Shown here one piece after another: positions 11,325 to 23,609 of a stretch of 64,000 nt of DNA. The notes under the pieces are model-generated. The model saw nothing but the letters and a program-made list of their open reading frames with translations. It was not told the origin of the DNA and searched no databases. The stretch is taken from assembly GCA_964057225.1 (NCBI GenBank), contig OZ059898.1, positions 7,316,001-7,380,000 of the forward strand, read 5' to 3'. How positions within the stretch are numbered: the first letter of the stretch is position 1; each line of letters begins with the position of its first letter. The position numbers were made by a program, and so were the translations under genes. The stretch is from Auanema rhodensis (Eukaryota; Nematoda; Chromadorea; Rhabditida; Rhabditidae).

Positions 11325-13218
11325 ATGACTGAAAAATATAAAAAAGTAATTTAGAAAATGTCAAAATATATAGAAAAAAGTGCAGAATATAGGATGAAAT
11401 AACGAAGAACAATTGATAATTTAAAGAATATGTTGAGAAACATTTCTAAGACTGTATAAGAAAGTATCAGAGAAGTTCACTCTTATATGAAGTGACAGAT
11501 TAGAAAGAGATAAAATTCAAAATCTTATAAAAAGAATTTTTTTTCTTTGAAAGTATTGTGTTTAAACATAATAAAGTCTGGAAAAGATCTGAGATAATGA
11601 GATTTGAATATACAATGAAATGAGAAATGCGAATTATGAATTTTCATTTTCAATACTATGAACATCAAAGAAAGTGATTATAAGGAATCTAATCATTCAA
11701 AATCAAGACAGAAAATCGTTAATTTCCTGAAAAGAATGGGTGAATCAGAGATATATTTGAAGACAAATTCATGAATTAGATTCAGGAATGCTGATAGCAG
11801 AATGATGCATAATATCGAGTAAAATTCATGGAATATGTATTTAAAAGACAAAATTTGAGTTTTTTTAAGAACAATATCTATTATTCTCATCTCAAACAAA
11901 GAATGAACATGAATAAATACAAAAAACAATTTCAATTAATCAACAAGCAAAATTTGGTCGAAAATTTGTATGAAAACTCAATCAGTAGGAAAAACAAATT
12001 TTCTTTATTTTGCTATAGGATGAATGAAACAATAGAATCACCATATAAAGAGAATGCTGAAGGACAAAATTAGCTTAAGGATTTTTTCCGTTCTTCGTTG
12101 ATGTTACTTCTTTCCAATTTGCTGTAACTCACACGTTCTTAAGCTTTTGCATTGCTCAATGAGTATGGAGGTAAAGCGAATAAGCTTGAAATGGGTAGAA
12201 AGTGTATTTAAAGCTTATTCATATCATATTAAAGCCTCGTTAGAGCTTTTTTTTTTTTTAAAAAAAGTATTATATGCATATAGATTTGAAATGTAAAGGA
12301 TATTGACAGAACGAAATAGATGAAAGTGAATTGAACAACAAGAAAATATAAAATAATTCAAATAGAACCAAATATGTATTTATAAAATACATATTTATGC
12401 TTATATATAATATATAAGTATATAAATAAATCAATATAATAAAGAAAAATCAAAGAAAATCATGTAGTAAGTATAGTTCAGAGAGCAACGAACCCTAAAT
12501 TGGATGGTCGATCTTCGGTCATTTGCATATATGATTTGAAAATCTTTCTCCCCTTCACTAGTTGAACGCACACACTTTCTGATTTGCTAAACAACATTTT
12601 CGAACATTTTAAATGTAATTTTCATATAAATGTTTCCAAATAAAATGATTTTGAATGTTTTTAACCATCTTATCTCTTCTAATCTCTAAATATAAATTGT
12701 TTTTTTTAATTAATTTGAATACAACCGTTCATTATATAGAACGTAGTCTAAATAAAAAGAAGCCATACAAGCCATATTCACGTAATACGGGTTTGAACCT
12801 ATCTATCTCCCGCAAATAAATTTCACGTAAAATTGAATTATAGGTATAATCATATATAGAATCAGAATAATTTTGATCTTTTTTACATCATTATGCTTTC
12901 TAATTAGGATATAATGAAAATAGCCCGTCAAGGGTTATGGGAATGATGACAAGTCGGAATGTCATTTGACTTCTTTTTCTTCTTCTTCTCCTTCTTCTAC
13001 AACTGACAGATGATATCTTGGTCAAGATGTATCGAGAATAGCTTTCTACATTTCCTATTCAAAATCGGAAATAACACAAGATCGAGCTTCTGGGCTAGCA
13101 CTAACATTTCCTCAAGTAATATTAGGTCTAAAACATTATCTTGATTACTTGGTAGGGAGGAATGAGGTATAGGGGTGAAAAAGAGATAAATTTGCAGTAT
13201 AAGGAGCAAACCCGACGG

Positions 13219-13220
<2 letters not shown>

Positions 13221-13291
<71 letters not shown>
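13221..13291. repeat. (GA)n simple repeat
   Basis: About 70 bp of nearly perfect GA dinucleotide on the + strand. Confidence 0.97.
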
Positions 13292-13292
<1 letters not shown>

Positions 13293-14392
13293 TGCAATGT
13301 AACAAGCGCAAGAAATGGGGGTGAAAATAACCATAAATGGAAAGAAAATGAGAAATTGTGGGTGAGAACAGCGATGAAGATGGATTATTTTGTGACTGAC
13401 AGATTTTAGGAAGGAAATGAATAAAAGGTTTCTTAGTGATGAAACACCTAAATGGATAAAAAAATTGTTTTTAAATAATCGAAATGACGCATTACTGCAA
13501 CAAATGAAATAAGGGGAGAAAAAGTTGAACCAGTAAAAGGATGAAGATTATAATTTGAAAAGGCGTAACGAAAAGCCGAACGAAGAAGCCATTGAAACCG
13601 TTTAAGAAGTGGATTAGTATTTGAAGTCATGATACGTAATAGAAAGAACTTCAAAAGAGAAAAGTGAAGAAAAAAAAGAGTAACTAATACGAAGATGGAA
13701 CAAGTAGGAAATATATAATGTGCAAAAGGGAGATATAAAGAGAAATGAGATGATAATCAGCTATTTTCCTAATTTGGTCGAAGATGAGCTAAATTTTTTT
13801 TTTAAACTGAGATTGTTATTCATATTTTTAGCGAAATAAAATCAAACGAAAACATACAAGGTTATATGAAAAAATTACATGAAAATGAAAAAAATACAAG
13901 TGCTAGAAGAAAATTATGAAAATAGAATAAGCACAGGACAAAGATCAAAAGCTATTTTTCTGCTCTGCTCTCAAGCCTCCAAATGAAAATATCATGGATA
14001 TGGAAAGAAAAGAAAAAAAAAGATAGAAAATGATAGAGATCCTATAAGGAAAGTGTAGATAAGTATAAGAAACTTATATGTATATGAAACACAAAGTATT
14101 TGAATTTCATTTTATAGGAGAAGCGCTGAACGTAATGAATATTTTACAATTAAGAATATAAATTAGGCAATGAAATAAACATTTTCAATCAAATATTCTT
14201 TAGTAGTTATAGAAAATTATCTTGGAATTGAAGTGAGAAAATCAAATTTTATGTGCAAAGATATTATGTACATGTCATCAGTTGAAAAGTGTCTTATCAT
14301 ACATAAAAGCTTTGAGCATTGATTGAGTTGATTGGAATAGCTGTGTTTGTATGTATGTTTATGTATGTAAGAGAAATATAGAAAAGAACTAT

Positions 14393-14455
<63 letters not shown>

Positions 14456-14462
14456 AAGAGAG
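14393..14462. repeat. (GA)n simple repeat
   Basis: About 70 bp, slightly interrupted by AAAG units, with GA on the + strand. Confidence 0.97.
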
Positions 14463-15023
14463 ATAAAAGGGATGTATGTGTATTTAACAAGAAAGAAAAA
14501 AAAAGATCAATAAAGCGATTTAAAAAATCATAATGACATTTCAATTATCAATACGGATTATTATAAAAAGTTTTTGTCTGATTAATATAATTCATTATAA
14601 TTATAAAAATACATTATATTATATATAAAATAAAGTATAAAGTAAAAAGCTTAAATCATCAATAAATCAGTTTTTCCACATTTCGTCTTATGTGGTGTAT
14701 TCTCACTTGTCTTCTGTGCAAATACAATCACAGTCTTTCCCATTCCTCATGACTAACAATCGTTTCTAATCGATTTCAATAGATTGAAGTAGTAAAAGAG
14801 CACCTTGAGATGGTTTGCCTCAATCTATATTTGTATTACAATGATTGTATAATGATATTACGTATATTGTATATATATAATATATAGCATAAGATATAGA
14901 AGTATGGAATATAATTTGAAAATAACGGACAACATCAGTTAGAACTTATATGAATCTACTTTATATATATAGATTAGACATAGATATATATGTCTATAAT
15001 ATTATAAATAATTCAAGAAAAGT

Positions 15024-15025
<2 letters not shown>

Positions 15026-15059
<34 letters not shown>
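15026..15059. repeat. (TA)n simple repeat
   Basis: About 33 bp of uninterrupted AT dinucleotide; similar tracts lie near 19155-19177 and 31733-31774. Confidence 0.95.
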
Positions 15060-15062
<3 letters not shown>

Positions 15063-16441
15063 ATATTTTAACCTTTTAATAAAATATATTATACAGCATT
15101 TTTTTAGAAGATAGTAAATGCGCATATGGAGATGGTGAAATAACATAAAAGCAGCTGCTGCTAATTCAATTTCTCTTCCTTTGATTGGAAATTTATAGCT
15201 ACTTTTAATGGTAAATAACCCCCAACACCTCCAAATACATATATAGCTTTTTAGGTAATTAAAATGGTGTTGGATGAGATGAGAAATAAATAAATTTTCA
15301 TTTGATAGAAAATTCAATTAATTAATTAGTTATGTTTTACAGTTTAGCACATTAAAATTGAAAATGTTTATCAGGTCATTTAGAAGTTAACGATAGAAGA
15401 TGATAATCAAATTCAAACAAATAAATGACGAAGATTCAATAATATGACATGGATACTTTTTATTTTCTAAAATATAAAGAAGGGATAGCATGTTCATGTC
15501 AAGTTATGATTTGAATTTTTTATTTGATTTTTGGTTAGAGATGACTAATATTCTTATGAAATCATATATGTATGTTCTTTCATTTTTTTCATTATGATAC
15601 TGTAAGAAATATAAATTGATAGACATTTTGTTTACCAAAATTCAAGCTATTAAGTTGAGAAGAAACATAAAATTTCGAAATATGTACCGCGAATTACTGC
15701 GTAAAACGTAGAAGAAACTTGAAAGTTTGGGTCTTAGTTTGATTGCTTTAGTAATAGCTGATAATGAGGCATAACAAGAGAATAATTAGAAAGAAAGAGA
15801 GAAATGTGGAAAGAAGGAAATAAAAAAAAAGTTAGAAGATACTAGACAGGTTATGAAGAAGACAAGTACCGACAATCGTTTTTTCGGATATGAAAAAGAG
15901 ATGTTAGTTATACGATAGAACTAATTGGATCATGCTTGAACAGTATTAGACAAGGAAAAACTATGTTTAACTGTTTTGTTTGACTTTAACAGTAACGATA
16001 TTTCTAATATATAGAATATAATATATTAAAATATTTCAAAATTTATATTCAAATGAATAATAATTATATGTTTCATATAATTTGAGCTGAAAAATTTTTT
16101 AACTGAGATTAAGATGAGTTGTGTTGAGAAACAAGGCTTGAAAGGCTAATAGTTGAATTCAATTTAACTCAGCTACCATCACGACTATGACATCCGAATC
16201 ATCTGATGAAACAATAAAATCTTCAGTGACATCAGAAGGATGGTTAATGTGGATGGATTTCTAGCATTGATGCCATAGCATTAGCTATATGAATGTTACT
16301 GAAGCTTTTAAAAAGCTAACGTTTTAAGAAAATATTGTTTGTTGAAAGATAATTATAAAAATAGTTAGCAATCATATTAAAGTTTAAAGATTAGAAGATA
16401 TTGGAAAAAAGAGAGAGAATGAGTGAATCAGATAGAGAGAG

Positions 16442-16445
<4 letters not shown>

Positions 16446-16502
<57 letters not shown>

Positions 16503-16504
16503 GA
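16446..16504. repeat. (GA)n simple repeat
   Basis: GA dinucleotide tract with one GGG interruption near its end. Confidence 0.97.
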
Positions 16505-16688
16505 TGAAATAAAATAAGACATAGGAGTACATTATATGAAAGAAAATTGTGAGGATGTATGAGAAAAATCGAAACTATAGATAGCTCTAGTAAGATAACA
16601 AATATTCTTATGATGTAAAAACTGGAATATACTTATTTTGAAAAAAAATTGCCGGCATGAGATTAGACGGATGAAATGATGGCACTGA

Positions 16689-16700
16689 GGGGGGGGGGGG
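16689..16700. repeat. Poly-G run
   Basis: Twelve consecutive G, unusual in this AT-rich sequence; about 185 bp after the GA tract. Confidence 0.9.
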
Positions 16701-18593
16701 AGTGAAGATAGATGAGAAGTAGTTACGACAAGTTTCAAAGCTTTCATCACATTCAGACGATTATTAGCCTGAAGAGAGTCAGAAATATATATTCTCTGGA
16801 GAATCGTATGGAATGATTCTTGCCTTCAGATATTTCGTCATTAAATTTTCTTCATTTTCCGCTGTTTTTTTGTGAGAATGATAAGAAATGAGCTGAGCAT
16901 AACTTAGTCAAGATTGTTGATGTTGAAGATAAATATCAACAAAATTCTGTATAAGCTTTTAAGTTTTATAGAAGAAAACTTAAAATTTTCATAGAAATAT
17001 GATAATAAAATAAAATAAATATCATTATTAGTGTATTGAACTTATCTTACATGTTATAAAGACAACCTTCTTTCCGTTTCATGTCAATTAGTCAACAGGT
17101 TCTATGTAGTGTCAGGTAGATCTGGATAGGTTTTGTTCGTCATCATCCAAAATCACATGAATCAATCAAAATATATTTATGATGAGATTATTTTTTGATA
17201 ATACAAAACAATTCAAAACATTGATTTTCAGTTAAAATCTTTTAGTATTTCATGTTACAAGTTCATAAATGAACAAAAGATACTTTTTTTTAAAAAAAAT
17301 GACAAAATGAAAAGATGAAATTGATGTTGTTACCTGATGATCGATGACAAATAATAGAATATGCTAGAGGATATATAAGTTGTGTAGATGAATGAAAAAA
17401 TGAAGAAAAAGGAAAATGGAAATGTGAGAAGTATCGTTTACATGACTAACGTAAGCACTACCTCAAACGTCGTCTTCGTGTTTTTTCTTTTTAATTTCCT
17501 TTGTACAACATAATGTGTTTTAGTTTTAACAAGAAAACAAAATTTAATATGGATAATAGCCTTATAACTTGAATGTAATGATAATCGGAAGTTGTACAAT
17601 TTAAGGAAAAGAAAAGAAAAAGTATTTAGCTTTTGTTATCCAAAACTTACTGAAATTTCGGCCAACAATTTATTCATTATTGTTGTTATTGTGAAATAAA
17701 CTGAATGTATTTTATTCAAAAGGTTATTCATAATAATACAAGGACATAAGAACTTTTTCTATCAAAAAGCTATATAAAAAAAGTTTTTTTTTCTCTTTTA
17801 TAAATGCTAAAATAATCGATTGAACATTATAAATAATTTGTTGAGATATTATAAGAGAAATTAGATCTAAGTTACACCGTTATCTAAATAATTATTCTTA
17901 GTTGACAACTAAAAAACGAGAAAAGAAGAGAAATCTGTGAAGATGACCTAATGAAGCATACGATCAAGATGATTAGCTTCCGTCTTTTCTTTCTTTTTTT
18001 ATTATCGAAATTAGAGATATATGGGCATTCAATAGTTTTTTGTTCGTCTTATCTTCCGAATGTAGACGATGTTCAAATGAAAATGATTGATGATTGGCCT
18101 TAAGGTGGATGGTAAGCACTATTGATGATATTCGTATCAAAGTCTAAGATATGTTCAAACTTTATCTTTTTGTTTTCTTTTTATTTTATAAAAAAAAAGC
18201 AAAATTCAGGTGGAAATATTGAAATCGGAAATATAGGATATAGGGTATAAGGGGATGAAAGATAGTTATTTAGATAAATCTTAGTAAAGGATAAAAAGAC
18301 GGCAATCCATCTATGGTGGTTCAGTTGTTGTTGTGATGCTCAAGCCGTTGCCTGATGATAGAGCGATTTATAACATACATATTTCTACTAACTTAGCGTA
18401 TAGTTAGCCACAAGATAAAAAAAATATTTTGAAGATGATGCGGTGTTTTTAGGAATTCAAAATATATTTTTAATGCTTTCATTGATATTGTATTAATTAT
18501 ATATTATAATATATCCTTGGTTTTTGTGGTATATAATATACATTTGTTTTCTATTATCTTTGTCGATTCATCAGTGAAATGCTTAGAAAAGAA

Positions 18594-18597
<4 letters not shown>

Positions 18598-18638
<41 letters not shown>

Positions 18639-18655
18639 GAGAAGGGAGAGAGAGA
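18598..18655. repeat. (GA)n followed by poly-G run
   Basis: GA dinucleotide to about 18627, then twelve G (18628-18639), then more GA-rich sequence. Confidence 0.95.
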
Positions 18656-19144
18656 AACATTAACAGAAAATAGCAGTATATTCAAGCAATGAGCACATAA
18701 GAGGAATGATTGTCATGTTAAACAAACTTAGAACAACAAGCATTAACACTCATCATAAATATATAATAAAAAAATGTTTTTTTTTGTTGTTTTCAAAAAG
18801 AAATGAATGAATTGATAATGATACAGAAAGAGAGATCATGTAGTAAGAGCAAGGACAATATTGAAGAACAGATAGAGGCTATGAAAGTAGCTATGAGATA
18901 AGAACGGATATTCTATGTACTTTCTAAAAAAGAAAACGATAATATATAAGCCAGATCATGCATATCAATCTTAGTGAAATCTTAAATACAAGCTACTTTA
19001 CAAGTAGAGAACAGGAGTCATCCTTTCTCACTCACATACTCAATTCACAACAAAAGCGATAATTAGATCCATGGAAGAGTGATAATGATCTTCTGTATCT
19101 ATCTATATATCCCATATAATCTTCTATATATATAATAAAAATAA

Positions 19145-19177
<33 letters not shown>

Positions 19178-19787
19178 TATAATATATTTTGATTATATTA
19201 TATATGCATAATTTTTATTAAAATCATGTCTTATCATAAACAATATCATTTTTCATATTTTACAAAAGAAAGGTAAAATATATTGTAATGAAATTGAAAT
19301 AATAATAATAATAATATAATTAAGAAATGAGTGAAGTTGAGTATAAATATAAGATGAGGAATGCATCCGCTTCTTTTGTCTGCACAAACAAATAAAAGTT
19401 GCAAATGCAGATTCACGGGATTACGCCACTCATTTGCATATTAGACGGAAAGAGCTTGATGGTGGTTGGTTTCAATTCTATAGATGTAATAATCGAATGA
19501 TTAAGATGAATAATGAAAATAAGTAAAACGAATTAGAAACAAAAAAAGAAAAAGCGAGGTTTGGAATTTTTAATTCTTTCATTTATTTTTAAAAAATTAA
19601 ATTCTATCGCGAATGAATGAATACTAATAGAAGCAAAAGATCTTTAAAAAATATTTTTGTTTCAAACAGGTAGAATCTGTTGCAAGAATATGTAACGCCC
19701 ACAGCTACAATCATTCAAGAATACATGAAGAAGCAGGTAGCATAAGCAATAAGTAAGAGCTGCAAGCAAGAACATGAATCTTTACAA

Positions 19788-19810
19788 TGATGATGATGAT
19801 GATGATGATG
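19788..19810. repeat. (GAT)n trinucleotide repeat
   Basis: About 7-8 perfect GAT units. Confidence 0.9.
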
Positions 19811-21217
19811 TTTTTATTAGAAATAAATGAGCACGATGGTAAAATATTTCTACTATTGTTCTAAAACGATTAGAATAGCCGGGATTGTCTAATGAGGAAG
19901 AAGAACATCGCTTTGTCTTCGATGCTAGTTAGACTGACATTCTAGACAGAGAAGAGAAAATGAGGAAGATAAAAAGTGAATTAGAGAGAAAGAAAAACGG
20001 GAAAGCTAGAAAGAAAGAGATTGTATAAGAGGCCGAGAGGCAGAAAAGATAAAGAAGAAGACAGAGATTCAAAGCAGAGATTGAAAATTTTATGGAGAGT
20101 TAATCTTGCGAGAGAAAAAAAGAAGAAATGAATGTGAAATACTGATAGCGTTGTTATTTATACCCTAAGTGCGTTGATGATTCTCTTTTCAGGTATTCAG
20201 TAAATTGAGCAAAGGCTTAAGAGATCATTGAGGAAGACATAGTCAATGAAATTGTGAAAGACACAGATTAACTTCAAATTCATTGACTATGGCCTAAGGG
20301 TATGTATGTAGGTGACGTTATTTTAATGCAAATGTAACTACGTTTTCTTCTCAAAATCTCCAGCTCAAGTTTTCTGTTCACAATCTCTAGTTCTCCACCT
20401 TCAGTAACTCTAATCTTTCTCACTCAAACTTAATCCTAACTTCATTCTAACCATTTTTTAAACGAATAGCATCGATGTATGTATAACTTCATGGATGAAC
20501 AGCAAGTTTGCAGAGTACACAATCTCGTTTTGATCCAAGCTTGCTAAGGAAGTTTGTGGGTGAAGAGTTCACGCATATACGAGCATGACCTCAAATTTCC
20601 GTCGGTCCGTCAGTCAATTAGATGGAGTGAATGCTGACATCGGGTTTTCAGTATTCTGAAGTATCCCTAAGGGAATTAGCAGACTAACTTAAATGTTAGC
20701 GTCTTAAACTCTTCAGAGAAATGAACAAAGGCTGAATCACGATGAAAAAAGAGCAATTATAGAGAAAACTAGTGAAAACCTCTGTCCTAATGTCACATTT
20801 TAGTTCTCACGACATATCACATTTTGCATATCCGTAGCCGTTTATTATGCATACATAATACAAAGAAAACGATATATATATATACTATATATATATATTA
20901 CATATAGATAGATAGAAATATGTATAAAATTCATTATTTTCAACAAAAAATAATACAGAAATTAATAAAAATATATTAATTAAAATTATTATGAGTCAAT
21001 CTGTATAAGAAGAGGTATTGCCTAGACAATGATCAGTTTTTTACACACAATATAAAAACATGTAATGGAACCGTCAGTAATGAATACAATGTATCCAAAC
21101 AAATACATTAAATTTTGATTTTTATTTTATGTATAGGAAATCTCAAAATATTATAGATCATTCCTATAATTTTTGCGTGTTCGTTGATAGTCAATATGTT
21201 GATAACTGATTGGAACT

Positions 21218-23379
21218 TTACTCAAATACGCTTTTTGGCTTGCTGTCAAATATTGACAATTCGATGATACTCCTGAAAATAAAGTTTATGTTATGATGAA
21301 TTGAAGAGAGTACTATACTTCGTCCTTGCCGACCACTGAGCTGTAAAGAAATTTCCAGACTTCTCATTCGCTCCGGAAAAAGTTGAGAATATTCATATTC
21401 ACCTTTTTCACAATGAACAAATGGTAACCAACGAAAGACATAACGAAATCCGATGCGAAACCTGAAAAACAAGAAAAATATAAATTATGTTTCAGGTATA
21501 TAGATAATAGAATGTATTAATTATATAAATAACTTACCTTTCATTAACAAGACAATAAATAATTGGATTATATACAGTAGTACTCATAGCAATCCAATAA
21601 ATAGCCAAATATGTATATCCTGATGTATCATCAGATTGTGGAAAATATTCCTAAAATAAATATAATATTAATTCGATGATAATCATACATCATATAACTA
21701 ATTTCATTATTTTTTCAATTAAAATCTACTTACACTGAGTTCGAATGTATGATACATGTGATATGGAAGCCAACTGAATCCAAATGCTCCAACCATGACA
21801 GCGAGCATTTTCACAGCCTACAAAGATAATAACTTTTACTTTTTTTCTTCTATTGTTTATTGTTTACGATTTTTGTTTAAAAGAAAAACTCATACCTTTG
21901 CCCTATTAGCTGTAGCACCTTTGCATCCTTTTAGAGCCGCTTCAGCACTTATATATAATTCGTAATATATTCTTCCAAAAATATAAACAATAACTGTCAA
22001 TGGGACAGCATATTGTGTGACAAAAAGTACGTAATTTATTCTGAAATTAAGAAAATAAATAGTTTTTGCAGAATATTTACGCTATATTACGCTTTATTAT
22101 GATTGTGATCCAATTCAGATGTACAAGAATGAGTAATTTCTAAAGAATCATGCCGAGGATTATAGAGCCTAAAATTATTTTGAAAATATAAAAACGCTTT
22201 AATTGAGTTTTTAAAAACTATATTTACTATTATTATTATTATGTCTATACATATATGTATAATATTACATAAAACTTACCAAAATTCTTTAACTGTTGCA
22301 AATATTGTATTAGGTAATGCTGTAAGTGTACTAACAATCCATATAATTGATATTACCATTATAGCTTGTTTTCTACTGAACGTACTGTTGGGTAAAGGAT
22401 GTATGACAGCTTGCATTCTAAATTAAAAATTGAATTAAGTTTACAATTAGGCTGCAATTTTATAATTATTTAATTTTCTAGTTTCTAATTTCTACGAATA
22501 CGTCATTCGTTGAAAAAGATTTAAAGTTCATTTTCCATTTGGTCTCTCTACATACCTATCCCAACTGAGAGCCATCATCGAGAAAACAGACACAGACGTA
22601 GGTGCAATGCCAAAAAAGGAAGTCGGGGTACATAAACTACCGTACCTAAATAAGAAGACATTCACCATTTTGCATAAAAAAGGTTAAAATTATGTTTTAT
22701 GTTGCATTTTCGAGATTAAACTTTATATTTCCGACAAATCCAAAAGGGTTTTGCAAAAAAAGGTCAAACTAATACAACGGTCTGAACAAAATTATGTAAA
22801 GTATGTTTAAAGCTGTGACAACATATCAATTAGAATATATCATTTTTATTAATATAATTTTGAAAATTAAATTAATTTTCATTAACTAACCACCAATCAT
22901 AGTAAAGATTAAAAGTCCATGATGTACCAACATTCAAAACAGCAATCATAAGATCTGCTAAAGCCATGTTGAATAGAAAAAAGTTAAAGCCATTTCTCAT
23001 TGTCTGAAACATCAAATTTCTAGCATCTTTTTAGTGAACAATTTTTTTTTGTTAAAAAAATACATTTCTATTCTTTATGCTAAAAATTTAATTTAATATC
23101 TTTTTTTTCCCACCTTATGCCTGGCTATTATCCACATAACAGCAGCATTACCAGCAGCTGCCATGAAAATTAAAAGTAAAAAGGCAGCATTAACAAACAC
23201 AGCAACATGTCTAAAGATTAAATTATTTTTTGGTAATTATTTGATGTTATAATTTACATTGGAACAACAATTTTAAATGCTTGACAGTAAAGTTTTCCCT
23301 GTAACTCTTCGGGTAAACTAAAGTTGTTTGATGGTGGTGTTTTACACATTAATCGGCCGATTTCCAAGGCTTCATTCAT
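21218..23379 (-). CDS. tkr: Tachykinin-type neuropeptide receptor (class A GPCR)
   Basis: Minus-strand gene of about 11 coding exons, about 395 residues, starting 11 nt after a TTTCAG acceptor. TM1 contains [21 protein letters not shown]2 has [19 protein letters not shown]. Before TM3 comes DWWYGSLC, matching the WYYG...C of tachykinin receptors. The end of TM3 reads [15 protein letters not shown], so the usual DRY is W-D-R. TM6 has [12 protein letters not shown] (FxxCWLP-like with Ser for Cys). TM7 runs [20 protein letters not shown] and continues [19 protein letters not shown], very close to the NDRFRLGF tail of NK receptors. The cytoplasmic tail is about 60 residues, ending [12 protein letters not shown]. 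It should act at the plasma membrane of neurons or target cells, coupling a C-terminally amidated peptide to G proteins (family knowledge). Which nematode tkr paralogue this is cannot be decided here. Confidence 0.93.
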
Positions 23380-23563
23380 TTTGTGCCTATCTGAAACAAC
23401 TATTATAGAGTTTATAAATGATAATTATTTAACATTAAGATATACAAAAAGAGCAGAATTTATAAAAAATAAATACAAATGAAAAATAATAAATAATAAG
23501 TAATGTATATTTTCATTTTTTTTTCTTAATATTTGTATATTTGCATATTACAATGTGTGACCG

Positions 23564-23609
23564 TTCACGTGAAATCGAATTTAATTTCAGATGTAACTTC
23601 ACGTGAAAT
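23564..23609. promoter_or_regulatory. Two identical TTCACGTGAAAT E-box elements
   Basis: The same 12-mer occurs at 23564-23575 and 23598-23609, start-to-start 34 bp, each centred on the palindrome TTCACGTGAA. They lie 185-230 bp upstream of the receptor start codon (23379). CACGTG flanked by T/A is the core bound by bHLH-leucine-zipper factors such as Max/Mad or TFEB/HLH-30 (family knowledge). That it controls the receptor gene is inference. Confidence 0.55.

Larger units (their letters stand above)
11325..21217. other. Gene-poor region rich in simple repeats
   Basis: About 9.9 kb in which I cannot support any protein-coding or tRNA gene. Open frames here are mostly repeat-encoded (Arg-Glu or Ser-Leu from GA tracts) or low-complexity. 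It contains four long (GA)n tracts, two poly-G runs of 12, (TA)n and (GAT)n tracts, two octamers ATTTGCAT (12521-12528, 19432-19439) and a hairpin at 20238-20291. The 20.15-20.75 kb part is visibly less AT-rich and less repetitive than the rest, so it is the best place to look for a non-coding RNA or enhancer. Confidence 0.55.

Noticed and set aside
12770-12830. tRNA-like T-arm sequence (GGGTTTGAACC)
   Set aside because: No matching 5-bp T stem, acceptor stem or anticodon arm can be built around it on either strand.
13128-13334. Open frames through the GA tract encoding Ser-Leu runs
   Set aside because: Product of the dinucleotide repeat; the same is true for the Arg-Glu frame at 14351-14533.
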